From an uncultured Collinsella sp. (lineage in GTDB: Bacteria; Actinomycetota; Coriobacteriia; Coriobacteriales; Coriobacteriaceae): a DNA stretch of 20,392 bases. The stretch lies in the NCBI GenBank assembly GCA_934617135.1, contig CAKTUC010000019.1, positions 1 through 20,392 on the forward strand, written 5' to 3'. The notes under the pieces are model-generated. The model was not told where the DNA came from, made no database searches, and worked only from the letters and a program-made list of their open reading frames with translations. The position numbers were made by a program, and so were the translations under genes. Each line of letters opens with the position of its first letter. Within the stretch, counting starts at the first letter, position 1. This document shows positions 7,432 to 15,436 of the stretch, one piece after another.

Positions 7432-7448
7432 GGGTAATTGAATTACCC
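7432..7448. promoter_or_regulatory. Perfect 17-bp palindrome, likely GntR operator
   Basis: GGGTAATTGAATTACCC has 8-bp arms around a central G. It lies 84 bp upstream of yeiH and 71 bp upstream of the GntR gene. FCD-type GntR dimers bind short dyads of this size between divergent genes. No other dyad of this quality lies in 7348-7519. Confidence 0.65.
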
Positions 7449-7519
7449 ACCGCGGAGAGCTGATTCGCGGCATAATAAACAACTGACATATGAGTGTGAT
7501 ACAACGGCAGTGAGGCGCT

Positions 7520-8221
7520 ATGGAAGATTCGATGCACATCGGCGAGCAGGAAACGAGCCTACAGGACCAGTCCTATCACACCATTCGGCGCAAGATTGTC
7601 TACCTGGATTACAAGCCGGGCGAAAAACTCGGCGTCAAACAGCTTTGCGATGACCTTGATATGGGTCGCACGCCCGTGCGTGAGGCGCTGGTGCGCTTGG
7701 CGCAGGAAGGCCTGGTGCGCACCGTGCCCCAGAGCGGCACCTATGTCTCACCCATCAACCTCACCCTTGCCGAAAGCGCCTGCTACATTCGCGAGCACCT
7801 GGAAAAACAGGTAATTGTGGAGTGCTGCGCCCGCGCCACGTCGGCCGGCATCGAGCAGCTCGACCGCGCCATCGCGCTGCAGGAAAAGGCCATGGCCGAG
7901 GATGACCGCATCGGCTTCTTTTTGAGTGACAACCTCATGCATCACATGATTTTTAGCATTGCATGCCGCAGCACCGTGTGGTCTTGGCTCGAGGCAACCA
8001 ACGCCGACCTGGAGCGCTTCCGCTGGCTGCGCGCCGCCACGCAGGTTCTGGACAATCAGGACATCGTAAACGAGCACAAGAAGATCCGCCGTGCCATCGC
8101 CGGTCGCGATCCCATCGAGGCGAGCTTTTTGGTGAGCAAGCACCTGCACATGATGTTCCGTAACCAAACCGAGGTCCTTGACCAGTTCCCCGAGTACTTC
8201 GAAACCAGCAAGCTCCGCTAA
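7520..8221 (+). CDS. GntR-family transcriptional regulator, FCD subfamily
   Basis: A 233-residue regulator. The N-terminal winged helix-turn-helix (about 17-78) contains VKQLCDDLDMGRTPVREALVRL, in the characteristic GntR recognition-helix pattern, and the wing VRTVPQSGTYV. The C-terminal all-helical FCD domain (about 85-215) has candidate metal-ligand residues Asp137, His141, His186 and His208, so it probably senses a carboxylate-type metabolite through a bound metal. ATG 7520 has a weak GAGG site 6 nt upstream; Met5 is an alternative. It is divergent from yeiH and probably controls both genes through the palindrome at 7432-7448. Confidence 0.93.
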   Translation: MEDSMHIGEQETSLQDQSYHTIRRKIVYLDYKPGEKLGVKQLCDDLDMGRTPVREALVRLAQEGLVRTVPQSGTYVSPINLTLAESACYIREHLEKQVIVECCARATSAGIEQLDRAIALQEKAMAEDDRIGFFLSDNLMHHMIFSIACRSTVWSWLEATNADLERFRWLRAATQVLDNQDIVNEHKKIRRAIAGRDPIEASFLVSKHLHMMFRNQTEVLDQFPEYFETSKLR

Positions 8222-8228
8222 CCTGCCA

Positions 8229-8267
8229 AAACCACCACAAAGGTGACAGGCACCTTTGTGGTGGTTT
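8229..8267. repeat. REP-like hairpin, CCACCACAAAGGTG family, copy 1
   Basis: A 17-bp perfect stem (8229-8245 with 8251-8267) closes a 5-nt ACAGG loop. It starts 7 bp after the GntR stop and may end that transcript, though no T-run follows. Related hairpins occur at 10514-10562 and 10745-10785. GACAGGCACC-type cores are typical of REP elements mobilised by RAYT transposases elsewhere; no such transposase lies in this window. Confidence 0.75.
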
Positions 8268-8273
8268 CTCCGC

Positions 8274-8313
8274 ACAAAAAGGCCCGGCTCCGTCTGATGC
8301 GGAGCCGGGCCTT
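8274..8313 (-). terminator. Strong terminator for glmS and its 3' element
   Basis: A 14-bp perfect stem (8279-8292 with 8300-8313, AAGGCCCGGCTCCG and its complement) with a 7-nt loop. On the minus strand the stem's closing TT continues into further Ts. It faces glmS, 197 bp past the glmS stop, so the 145-bp element would be part of the glmS mRNA. On the plus strand only TTGGTCGTT follows, a weaker terminator for the GntR gene. Confidence 0.8.
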
Positions 8314-8361
8314 GGTCGTTAGAACGTGCCAACAAAGGAAAACTCGATGCCAGTCACCAAC

Positions 8362-8506
8362 AGCGAGCGAGCTGCATTTGCGCCAAGGTGGCGTGAAATG
8401 AGAGGGCGCTGACCTCTTGGTCGCGCCCTCGAAATTGAACGTCAGATTGGCGTGAATGCAGCCCGCGCAGCGTCAGCAAGGCCGTCGTTCGTTAGAACGA
8501 CGGAAC
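8362..8506. repeat. 145-bp structured intergenic element, copy B
   Basis: Gapless relative of 1104-1248. The stems are kept while the sequence changes: C-G to T-A in P1, A-T to G-C at the base of P3, and C-G to T-A in the terminal hairpin (8482-8489 with 8496-8503). That hairpin ends 6 nt from the glmS stop, exactly as in copy A. Both copies follow a minus-strand gene in the same orientation. Confidence 0.8.
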
Positions 8507-8509
8507 GAA

Positions 8510-10357
<1,848 letters not shown>

Positions 10358-10416
10358 AGGATAGATCCCTTCGTTCGCGTGACTGCAAGACGTCCACGCA
10401 CAGGGGGCGCTGAGAC

Positions 10417-10446
10417 GTATAACGTTCGAGTATTGTACTCACGCAA
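10417..10446 (-). promoter_or_regulatory. Candidate glmS promoter
   Basis: On the minus strand, TTGCGT (10441-10446) and TTATAC (10417-10422) are spaced 18 bp, about 60 bp before the glmS ATG. The small dyad GAGTATTGTACTC lies in the spacer. The match is moderate and is supported mainly by position. Confidence 0.45.
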
Positions 10447-10458
10447 CCGCAAGCTGAT

Positions 10459-10492
10459 ATACCAGAAGTGGTATCTCAACTTGGATACCACT
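10459..10492. promoter_or_regulatory. GTGGTAT inverted repeats upstream of glmS
   Basis: Three half-sites alternate: ATACCA (10459-10464), AGTGGTATC (10467-10475) and GATACCACT (10484-10492). The last two form a perfect 9-bp-arm inverted repeat with an 8-bp spacer. The array lies just upstream of the proposed glmS -35. TGGTAT/ATACCA half-sites resemble those of HutC-type GntR amino-sugar regulators (NagR/DasR), though the spacing here differs. It may instead be a site of the LacI-type protein encoded next door. Confidence 0.45.
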
Positions 10493-10513
10493 CGATACAC
10501 ACACGTCCAGTCG

Positions 10514-10562
10514 GTCCAAACCACCACAACGGGGACAGGCACCTTTGTGGTGGTTTTGACCG
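10514..10562. repeat. REP-like hairpin, CCACCACAAAGGTG family, copy 2
   Basis: An imperfect stem (GGTCCAAACCACCACAA with TTGTGGTGGTTTTGACC) encloses a GGGGACAGGCACC core. Same family and orientation as the copy at 8229-8267, with mismatches near the loop. Confidence 0.7.
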
Positions 10563-10588
10563 GGGCGGCGGCCCGTTCCGGCGATTTG

Positions 10589-10643
10589 TCTCGATCTGTA
10601 ACATCCAGGGCTCCGAAAGCGGGCTTACTGTTACAGATCGAGA
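10589..10643. repeat. TCTCGATCTGTAAC hairpin, copy 1
   Basis: Perfect 14-bp arms (10589-10602 with 10630-10643) around a 27-nt GC-rich loop. It forms a tandem with the next hairpin, 77 bp downstream. Neither lies within a gene, and the pair looks like a REP/BIME-type unit. Confidence 0.75.
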
Positions 10644-10665
10644 TTTTCCGCCCGGCCTCGACGTT

Positions 10666-10726
10666 TTGTCTCAATCTGTAACACGTAGAGCCGGTTTTGC
10701 CGTCCAGATGTTACAGATCGAGACAA
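10666..10726. repeat. TCTCGATCTGTAAC hairpin, copy 2
   Basis: 18-bp arms (10666-10683 with 10709-10726) with one mismatch, which is G-U if read from the minus strand. The loop differs in sequence from copy 1 while the arms are kept, so the palindrome rather than the loop is conserved. Confidence 0.75.
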
Positions 10727-10744
10727 TTGAAAGCCCGGGTGGCG

Positions 10745-10785
10745 AAAACCACCACAAAGGTACCTGTCCCCTTCGTGATGGTTTT
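10745..10785. repeat. REP-like hairpin, CCACCACAAAGGTG family, copy 3, inverted
   Basis: AAAACCACCACAAAGG pairs with CTTCGTGATGGTTTT, leaving two mismatched positions in the stem. The core reads ACCTGTCCCC, the reverse complement of the core at 10531-10543, so this copy is inverted relative to the other two. Confidence 0.7.
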
Positions 10786-10797
10786 AGTCGGCAACGG

Positions 10798-10849
10798 CGT
10801 TTTCCCAGATAAAACCTGCCAAAATAAACCTGTCCCTCATTGGCAGGTT
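10798..10849. repeat. 52-bp dispersed repeat with AACCTGCC hairpin, copy 1
   Basis: The reverse complement of 16210-16261 matches this block with about 4 mismatches in 52 bp and no gaps. It holds a hairpin with AAAACCTGCCAA and TTGGCAGGTTTT arms. The right arm runs into the -35 of the LacI-type gene, so the repeat forms the upstream edge of that promoter. Confidence 0.75.
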
Positions 10850-10880
10850 TTGACACCCCGGGGGCGGGCGATGCTACAAT
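10850..10880 (+). promoter_or_regulatory. Promoter of the LacI-type gene
   Basis: A consensus TTGACA (10850-10855) and an extended -10 TGCTACAAT (-10 hexamer 10875-10880) are separated by 19 bp. The -10 lies 36 bp before the ATG. The long spacer is offset by the extended -10 TG. Confidence 0.75.
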
Positions 10881-10915
10881 CAGGCTTGTACTTGAAACGC
10901 ATCAAAGGGGCCGCT

Positions 10916-12028
10916 ATGGCAAAGGTTAAAATCAGCGACGTCGCGCGCGAGGCCGGAGTTTCGTTGGGCACGGTTTCCAACGCGCTCAACCATCCCGAAA
11001 AGCTGCGCCCCGAGACCCTCAAACTCATCAACGAAACCATCAATCGCCTGGGCTACCTGCCCAACCAAAGCGCTCGCCAGCTGGCCGGCGGCACCACCAA
11101 GTCCTTTGGCCTGGTCCTCCCCCGCCTCGATCACGGCTTCTCGCTCCAGATCGCCAGCGGCGCCCACAACGAGGCCCGCAAGCACGGCTACGATCTGCTT
11201 ATCGCCAACGCCGATAATGACGATATTCTCGAGGATCATTACCTGCGCTACTTTATGGGCACGCAGATGTCGGGCGTCATGGTTCAGCCCATGGCATCCC
11301 CCGACTGGCACCCGGCAATGACCAAGATGCCCGTACCCATCGTCCACCTGGACATCCATTGCTCCGAGCCTGGCTACTATGTGGCTGCCGACAACGAGGC
11401 CCAGGGGCGCATTATCGCCGAGCTCGCCATCGCCCGCGGCGCACACCATATCGTCGTTGTGGGTCGAGCGGCATTTATGCAGCTCACCCTGCGCGTTCTT
11501 GGTATCCACAAGGCGCTAGCGATGCGTCCCGATATCAAAATCGAAGTCATTGACGCCGGCGAATGGAATACCGCTGCCGACGGCTACGGCATCGGCGCCC
11601 AAATTGCCGAGCGTCCTGCCGACGAGCGCCCCGATTTTGTCGTCGGCCTGACCGACGTGCTGGCCTCGGGCGTCATCTCGGCGCTGGTCGACAAGGGCAT
11701 TTCCGTCCCTGGGCAGGTTCGCGTAGCCGGCTGCGACGGCAACCCGCTCGCCTGGAGCGGAGCGGTCCCGCTCACCACCGTGGCACCCCCGGGCTACGAA
11801 ATCGGCCGCAAGGGCGTGCAGCTGCTCATGGAGCAAATCGAGAACAAGGCCCCGGCAAAGACCAAGCACGTCCGCATCGGATCCGCGGCGCGCGCCGTCA
11901 CCGCGGTCACAGCCGTCGAGAACATCAACCGCCAAGAACTCGTGCGCCCGTTCCTGCTCGAGCGTGCCAGCACTCAGGCAAGCAGCCAAGCCGAAACCAC
12001 CGCCATCAACCTGGGCGCCTACCTGTAG
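10916..12028 (+). CDS. LacI-family transcriptional regulator
   Basis: A 370-residue regulator. The N-terminal helix-turn-helix (ISDVAREAGVSLGTVSNALN, residues 5-24) and hinge (LGYLPNQSARQLAGG) are typical LacI features. The remainder is a periplasmic-binding-protein-like effector domain, with FGLVLPRLDHGFSLQI as its first strand and VAGCDGNPLAW as the usual late GFD-type motif. The C-terminal tail is about 25 residues longer than the core fold. AAAGGGG 5 nt upstream fixes ATG 10916; the frame is open further up but crosses the repeats. It probably senses a sugar or nucleoside. No transport or catabolic gene lies downstream, so its targets, possibly including glmS, are unknown. Confidence 0.94.
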   Translation: MAKVKISDVAREAGVSLGTVSNALNHPEKLRPETLKLINETINRLGYLPNQSARQLAGGTTKSFGLVLPRLDHGFSLQIASGAHNEARKHGYDLLIANADNDDILEDHYLRYFMGTQMSGVMVQPMASPDWHPAMTKMPVPIVHLDIHCSEPGYYVAADNEAQGRIIAELAIARGAHHIVVVGRAAFMQLTLRVLGIHKALAMRPDIKIEVIDAGEWNTAADGYGIGAQIAERPADERPDFVVGLTDVLASGVISALVDKGISVPGQVRVAGCDGNPLAWSGAVPLTTVAPPGYEIGRKGVQLLMEQIENKAPAKTKHVRIGSAARAVTAVTAVENINRQELVRPFLLERASTQASSQAETTAINLGAYL

Positions 12029-12029
12029 C

Positions 12030-12073
12030 AAAAAAGCGCCGCAGCGGAATCAGCCCCGCTGCGGCGCTTTTTT
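12030..12073 (+). terminator. Rho-independent terminator after the LacI-type gene
   Basis: An 18-bp perfect stem (12030-12047 with 12056-12073) includes the GCGCCGCAGCGG core and a 6-T end on the plus strand. It begins 1 bp after the stop codon. The symmetric A-run would also stop minus-strand transcription. Confidence 0.92.
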
Positions 12074-12116
12074 CCGGTCCCACGCCCATTAGCCAGGGCT
12101 ACAGCTACGGATATTT

Positions 12117-12177
12117 ATGGAATGTAGTCCATATTTTCATGAATTATTTTGATAAAATGGATTCGATTCCATATTTT
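12117..12177 (+). promoter_or_regulatory. Promoter with twin ATGGA-N6-TCCATATTTT palindromes
   Basis: Two palindromes, 12117-12132 and 12157-12172, share ATGGA-N6-TCCAT and are each followed by ATTTT, 40 bp apart. A good promoter, TTGATA (12149-12154), a 17-bp spacer and TATTTT (12172-12177), has the second palindrome filling its spacer. This is the arrangement expected of a repressor that blocks polymerase and can loop or act cooperatively. The local DNA (12110-12210) is by far the most AT-rich here. Confidence 0.6.
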
Positions 12178-12238
12178 TTTTTAATTTCATATAAATATTG
12201 ATTTTGTTCCAATGTTTTCAGACCCAGGAAGAGACTTT

Positions 12239-13444
12239 ATGGATTTGATTGACCGCAAACAGTACCTCAGCTGGCTCATTTCGTGGAAAGACTCGCATGT
12301 TATCAAGGTCGTTTCGGGCGTGCGTAGGTCCGGCAAATCGAAGCTATTCGAGATTTACCGTGGTCATTTGCGCGACCATGGAACCACAGATGCCCAGGTT
12401 GTATCCCTCAACTTTGAAGATCTGGAGTTCGAGTCTCTTACGTCGTATAGAGCACTCTACGACTACGTTTCCGCCAGACTCGTCCCCGATAAGATGAACT
12501 ACGTTTTTCTGGACGAGATTCAGCATGTCGAGCACTTCGAAAAAGCCGTCGACAGCCTATTTATCAGGGACAATGTCGATCTCTACATAACCGGTTCCAA
12601 CGCCTATCTGCTCTCGAGCGAGCTGGCAACCTTACTATCCGGTCGCTACGTAGAGCTCAAGATGCTGCCCCTCTCCTTTAAAGAGTTTTGCTCGGCAAAA
12701 ACCAATGGCGGAAAGGCTCCTACCCAGCTGTTTGACGAGTACATCACCCGGGGCTCCTTTCCCTTTATCGCCGAAACGGGTATCCAGGGCTCCCAGGCGC
12801 GCGATTACCTTATGAGCCTCTACGACACCATAGTCATACGCGACGTTATCGAACGCTTGAAGGTCTCGGACGTCTCGACCCTGCGCGATATCACCAAGTT
12901 CCTACTCCATAACGTCGGAAGTCGAATCTCGGTTAAAAAAATCTCCGACACGCTCTCGTCCAACGGCAACAAAACTGACCAGAAAACCGTCGCCAAGTAC
13001 CTCAAAGGGCTAACAGACAGTCTCGTGCTGTATTCGGCACCGCGCTACAACGTACGCGGTCGGCAGCTTCTTACAACAAACGGCAAATACTACGCCGTTG
13101 ACCTTGGACTTAGAGGCGCTCTCGTCAAAACTCAGAGCAGCGACATCGGTCATATCCTCGAAAATGTTGTCTATCTCGAGCTCCTACGCCGCGGATACGA
13201 CGTCTACGTGGGCGATATCGATGATGGGGAAATCGATTTTGTTGCCCTAGGCTCAGACGAAACGGCCTATTTTCAGGTTTCAGCCACCACGCTCGACGAA
13301 ACTACTCTCAACCGCGAGCTGGCCCCCTTTAACAAAGTCCGAGACAACTATCCCAAGACACTTCTTACGCTCGACACGCTATTTGCCGACGCAAACTACG
13401 AAGGAGTTCGCAAGCGTAACGTAATCGACTGGCTCCTGGAATAA
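12239..13444 (+). CDS. AAA ATPase with DUF4143-type C-terminal domain
   Basis: A 401-residue cytosolic protein of the AAA_14/DUF4143 group. Walker A is GVRRSGKS (27-34), Walker B YVFLDE (88-93), and a sensor-like ITGSN lies at 117-121. The C-terminal part has the DUF4143 signature ENVVYLELLRRGYDVYVG (308-325), then GEIDFVA (330-336) and FQVS (345-348). The latter spacing resembles a PD-(D/E)XK nuclease core, but Gln replaces the usual Lys, so nuclease activity is doubtful. I start at ATG 12239 (AGGAAG 8 nt before) rather than the in-frame ATG 12212, which lacks a ribosome-binding site. Codon use is less GC-rich than its neighbours, which with the AT-rich promoter suggests acquisition by transfer. 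Family members are common, and their function is poorly defined. Confidence 0.9.
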   Translation: MDLIDRKQYLSWLISWKDSHVIKVVSGVRRSGKSKLFEIYRGHLRDHGTTDAQVVSLNFEDLEFESLTSYRALYDYVSARLVPDKMNYVFLDEIQHVEHFEKAVDSLFIRDNVDLYITGSNAYLLSSELATLLSGRYVELKMLPLSFKEFCSAKTNGGKAPTQLFDEYITRGSFPFIAETGIQGSQARDYLMSLYDTIVIRDVIERLKVSDVSTLRDITKFLLHNVGSRISVKKISDTLSSNGNKTDQKTVAKYLKGLTDSLVLYSAPRYNVRGRQLLTTNGKYYAVDLGLRGALVKTQSSDIGHILENVVYLELLRRGYDVYVGDIDDGEIDFVALGSDETAYFQVSATTLDETTLNRELAPFNKVRDNYPKTLLTLDTLFADANYEGVRKRNVIDWLLE

Positions 13445-13510
13445 CTCGTAACGCCCAAAGCCCCTGCCAGCCCGTTGCCAAGGCTGCCGTCTCGATCATT
13501 TAAAGCACAA

Positions 13511-13559
13511 AGCCCCTCTTAGCGGCCAAAACTGCAGTCTAGGCGAGATAAGAGGGGCT
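13511..13559. other. Stem-loop AGCCCCTCTTA
   Basis: Perfect 11-bp arms (13511-13521 with 13549-13559) with a 27-nt loop, 66 bp after the ATPase stop. No T-run follows on either strand. It may protect or end the ATPase transcript. The remainder of 13445-13640 shows nothing else. Confidence 0.5.
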
Positions 13560-13640
13560 GGCTGTATCGACGCTTCCGCGCGGGCGCTGTCGTCACCGCT
13601 AGAGGCAGACAACGCCCACGGGCGCATTCAGGATCTTGGC

Positions 13641-13682
13641 TAAAGATGCGGCCACCCAGCTAAGCGGTTGGCCGCATCTTTA
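13641..13682. terminator. Probable terminator stem after the first HAD gene
   Basis: Perfect 13-bp arms (TAAAGATGCGGCC, 13641-13653 with 13670-13682). The A/T ends of the arms give short U-runs on both strands. It lies 31 bp past the HAD stop on the minus strand and is probably its terminator. Confidence 0.6.
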
Positions 13683-13713
13683 AAATGCTATTGAAATGGC
13701 TCGGGTGCAAACG

Positions 13714-14364
13714 CTAGCGCACGGCCTTGACCGCCGCCGTCAGATCGAACAGCGTGTCGAGCACGGCATCACAGCCATCCACAACGTCCTGCGGCAGCGG
13801 CACAATATCGGGCACGGCAAAGACATGGCAGCCGGCCGTGATGCCCGAGACACAACCGTTGCGCGAATCTTCGACCACGGCGCACTCCTCCGGAGCAAAG
13901 CCCGCACGCTCGCAGGCAAGCAGATACATCTCGGGATCGGGCTTGCCATGCACGACATCCTCGCCGCAGGTCACGGTCTCAAACTTATCAAAGAGACCGA
14001 CCATTTTAAGATTGCGCTCGGCGGTAACGTGACGCGACGACGTCGCAAGGCCCACGTGATAGCCCGCCGCCAGCAGCTCGTCCAGGCACTCGGCAGCACC
14101 GGCCTTAAGCTCCAGCTCGGTCTTGACCATCTCGTCGCGAATCTCCTTGTGGCGAACATAGAGCGCGTCGGCAGTCTCGTGGCTGCCGTAATGCTCCTCG
14201 AGAATGCCCATGACATCGACCAGCGTTCGGCCGATGAACTGATGAATCAGCGCGTCATCAATCGCGAGCCCCAGCTCAACGGCACCCGCTTTCCACGCCT
14301 TAATGCCCAAACGCTCGGTGTCGACCAGCGTTCCGTCCATATCAAAAATGACAGCCTTGATCAT
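13714..14364 (-). CDS. HAD-superfamily sugar-phosphatase/phosphomutase-like, copy 1
   Basis: A 216-residue HAD subfamily IA protein resembling beta-phosphoglucomutase-like phosphatases. The motifs are FDMDGTLVDTE with Asp8 nucleophile and Asp10 acid/base, ATSSR (107-111), Lys141 in GKPDP, and the Mg-binding VVEDSRNG with Glu165 and Asp166. The small helical cap lies at about 17-85. ATG 14364 is preceded by a GGGGGG run at 6 nt; an in-frame ATG at 14388 is less likely. It shares about 83% protein identity with the gene at 15410-16102 (37 differences by hand). Of these, 19 fall in residues 47-83 of the cap, while residues 147-196 are identical. The substrate is unknown but probably a small phosphorylated sugar. 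Confidence 0.92.
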   Translation of the reverse strand: MIKAVIFDMDGTLVDTERLGIKAWKAGAVELGLAIDDALIHQFIGRTLVDVMGILEEHYGSHETADALYVRHKEIRDEMVKTELELKAGAAECLDELLAAGYHVGLATSSRHVTAERNLKMVGLFDKFETVTCGEDVVHGKPDPEMYLLACERAGFAPEECAVVEDSRNGCVSGITAGCHVFAVPDIVPLPQDVVDGCDAVLDTLFDLTAAVKAVR

Positions 14365-14466
14365 TTCGGTCCCCCCATCGGCTTGCATTGCCGCTACTCT
14401 ACCGCACTTTGCAAACTTGTATATAACGTATATACATATTGCACTTTCGTTACATAGATAGATGTC
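13717..14466. repeat. Direct duplication unit, copy 1 (HAD gene plus promoter)
   Basis: This block aligns with 15455-16206 in the same orientation at a constant offset of 1738 bp (1739 near the end, one indel). It covers the HAD coding region and its upstream region, including the GTATATA palindrome. Similarity fades at both ends. Confidence 0.85.
14419..14435. promoter_or_regulatory. GTATATA-ACG-TATATAC palindrome, copy 1
   Basis: Perfect 7-bp arms around ACG, 55 bp upstream of the first HAD gene and 95 bp upstream of divergent larE. A near-identical site precedes the second HAD gene. The conservation, in a region that otherwise drifts, suggests an operator or promoter core. Confidence 0.55.
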
Positions 14467-14529
14467 TTATGGCGAGCGGCTCGGTAGGATTATAGTTTCG
14501 TCCGAGCTTTCAACTGTAAGGAACGTTTC

Positions 14530-15408
14530 ATGCTTTCAGACACCACCGCACCCGCAGAGGAGCTTCAGAACAAACTCGCAGCGCTCGAGCAGCTGCTTTT
14601 GGCATATGGACGCGTCGCCATCGGCTTTTCCGGCGGCGTCGACAGCAGCTTTTTGGCCGCCGTTTGCTCCCGCATCATGCCCGCTAACACCCTTCTCGTC
14701 CATCTCACCACGCCGTTCATCGGCACGCCCGAGCAGGCTTCATTTGAGCGCTCCGTTGACGGACAGGCCGATGAGGGCCCGCATTTTAAGCTTCCGGTGC
14801 TCAATCTTTCGGTCGACCAACTGCAGCTGCCCCAGGTAGCCTGCAACGACGCCGACCGCTGCTACCACTGCAAGCACGCCGGCTTCACCGCCATCGTCAA
14901 CCACGCCAAGTCCTTGGGCTTCCCCGCCGTCATCGACGGTAGCAACGCGAGCGACCGCGGCGACTACCGCCCCGGCATGCGCGCCGCCGAGGAGCTCGGC
15001 GTACGCTCGCCCCTTATGGAGGTCGGCTTTACCAAGGACGAGGAGCGTGAGTTGCTGCGCGCATGGGGCTATCCCGTCTGGAATCTGCCCGCCGGCGCCT
15101 GCCTTGCCACGCGCATCCCCACGGGCGAGGAGCTTACACGCGAAAAGGTCGACCTGATTCGCGCCTGCGAGGATTACCTGCACGAACTTGACCTTTCGCA
15201 GGTCCGCGCGCGCCTGGTCGGCGGCTGCATGCATATCGAGGCCGCCCCGTCCGACGTCGCCAAGATTGCCGCCCTCGGCGGAACCCCGGTCGACGCCGAA
15301 GGCAAAACCACGCTGCCCGCCGCCATCGAGTCGGCCCTACACAACCTAGGCTGCGGTCATATCTCCCCCGAGGTAACCCCCTACATCCACGGCAACATGA
15401 ACCTTTAA
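14530..15408 (+). CDS. larE: LarE-like ATP-dependent sulfur transferase (PP-loop)
   Basis: A 292-residue member of the LarE family. In lactate racemase maturation LarE adenylates and thiolates the pyridinium carboxylate that becomes the nickel-pincer cofactor. The PP-loop SGGVDSS is at 34-40; NDADRCYHCKHAGF (106-119) and GACLATRIPTGE (189-200) are family signatures. Cys191 corresponds in position to the sacrificial cysteine of Lactobacillus LarE; Cys111 and Cys114 raise the option of an iron-sulfur type. AAGGA 8 nt upstream supports ATG 14530. No larA, larB or larC lies in this window, so a function outside lactate racemisation is possible. It sits between two HAD copies and converges on the second with a 1-bp gap. 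Confidence 0.85.
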   Translation: MLSDTTAPAEELQNKLAALEQLLLAYGRVAIGFSGGVDSSFLAAVCSRIMPANTLLVHLTTPFIGTPEQASFERSVDGQADEGPHFKLPVLNLSVDQLQLPQVACNDADRCYHCKHAGFTAIVNHAKSLGFPAVIDGSNASDRGDYRPGMRAAEELGVRSPLMEVGFTKDEERELLRAWGYPVWNLPAGACLATRIPTGEELTREKVDLIRACEDYLHELDLSQVRARLVGGCMHIEAAPSDVAKIAALGGTPVDAEGKTTLPAAIESALHNLGCGHISPEVTPYIHGNMNL

Positions 15409-15436
15409 GTTACGTCGTTTTACAAACGGCGTAACT
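15408..15436. terminator. Hairpin overlapping the 3' ends of larE and the second HAD gene
   Basis: 13-bp arms (15408-15420 with 15424-15436) with one G-T pair and a 3-nt loop. It spans the larE stop and the last codons of the opposing HAD gene. It has TTT at the arm ends but no further T-run. It probably acts as a shared terminator for the convergent pair. Confidence 0.55.

Noticed and set aside
10358..10440. glmS ribozyme/riboswitch
   Set aside because: Only about 60-80 bp lie between the proposed promoter and the ATG, and none of the conserved ribozyme core is apparent.
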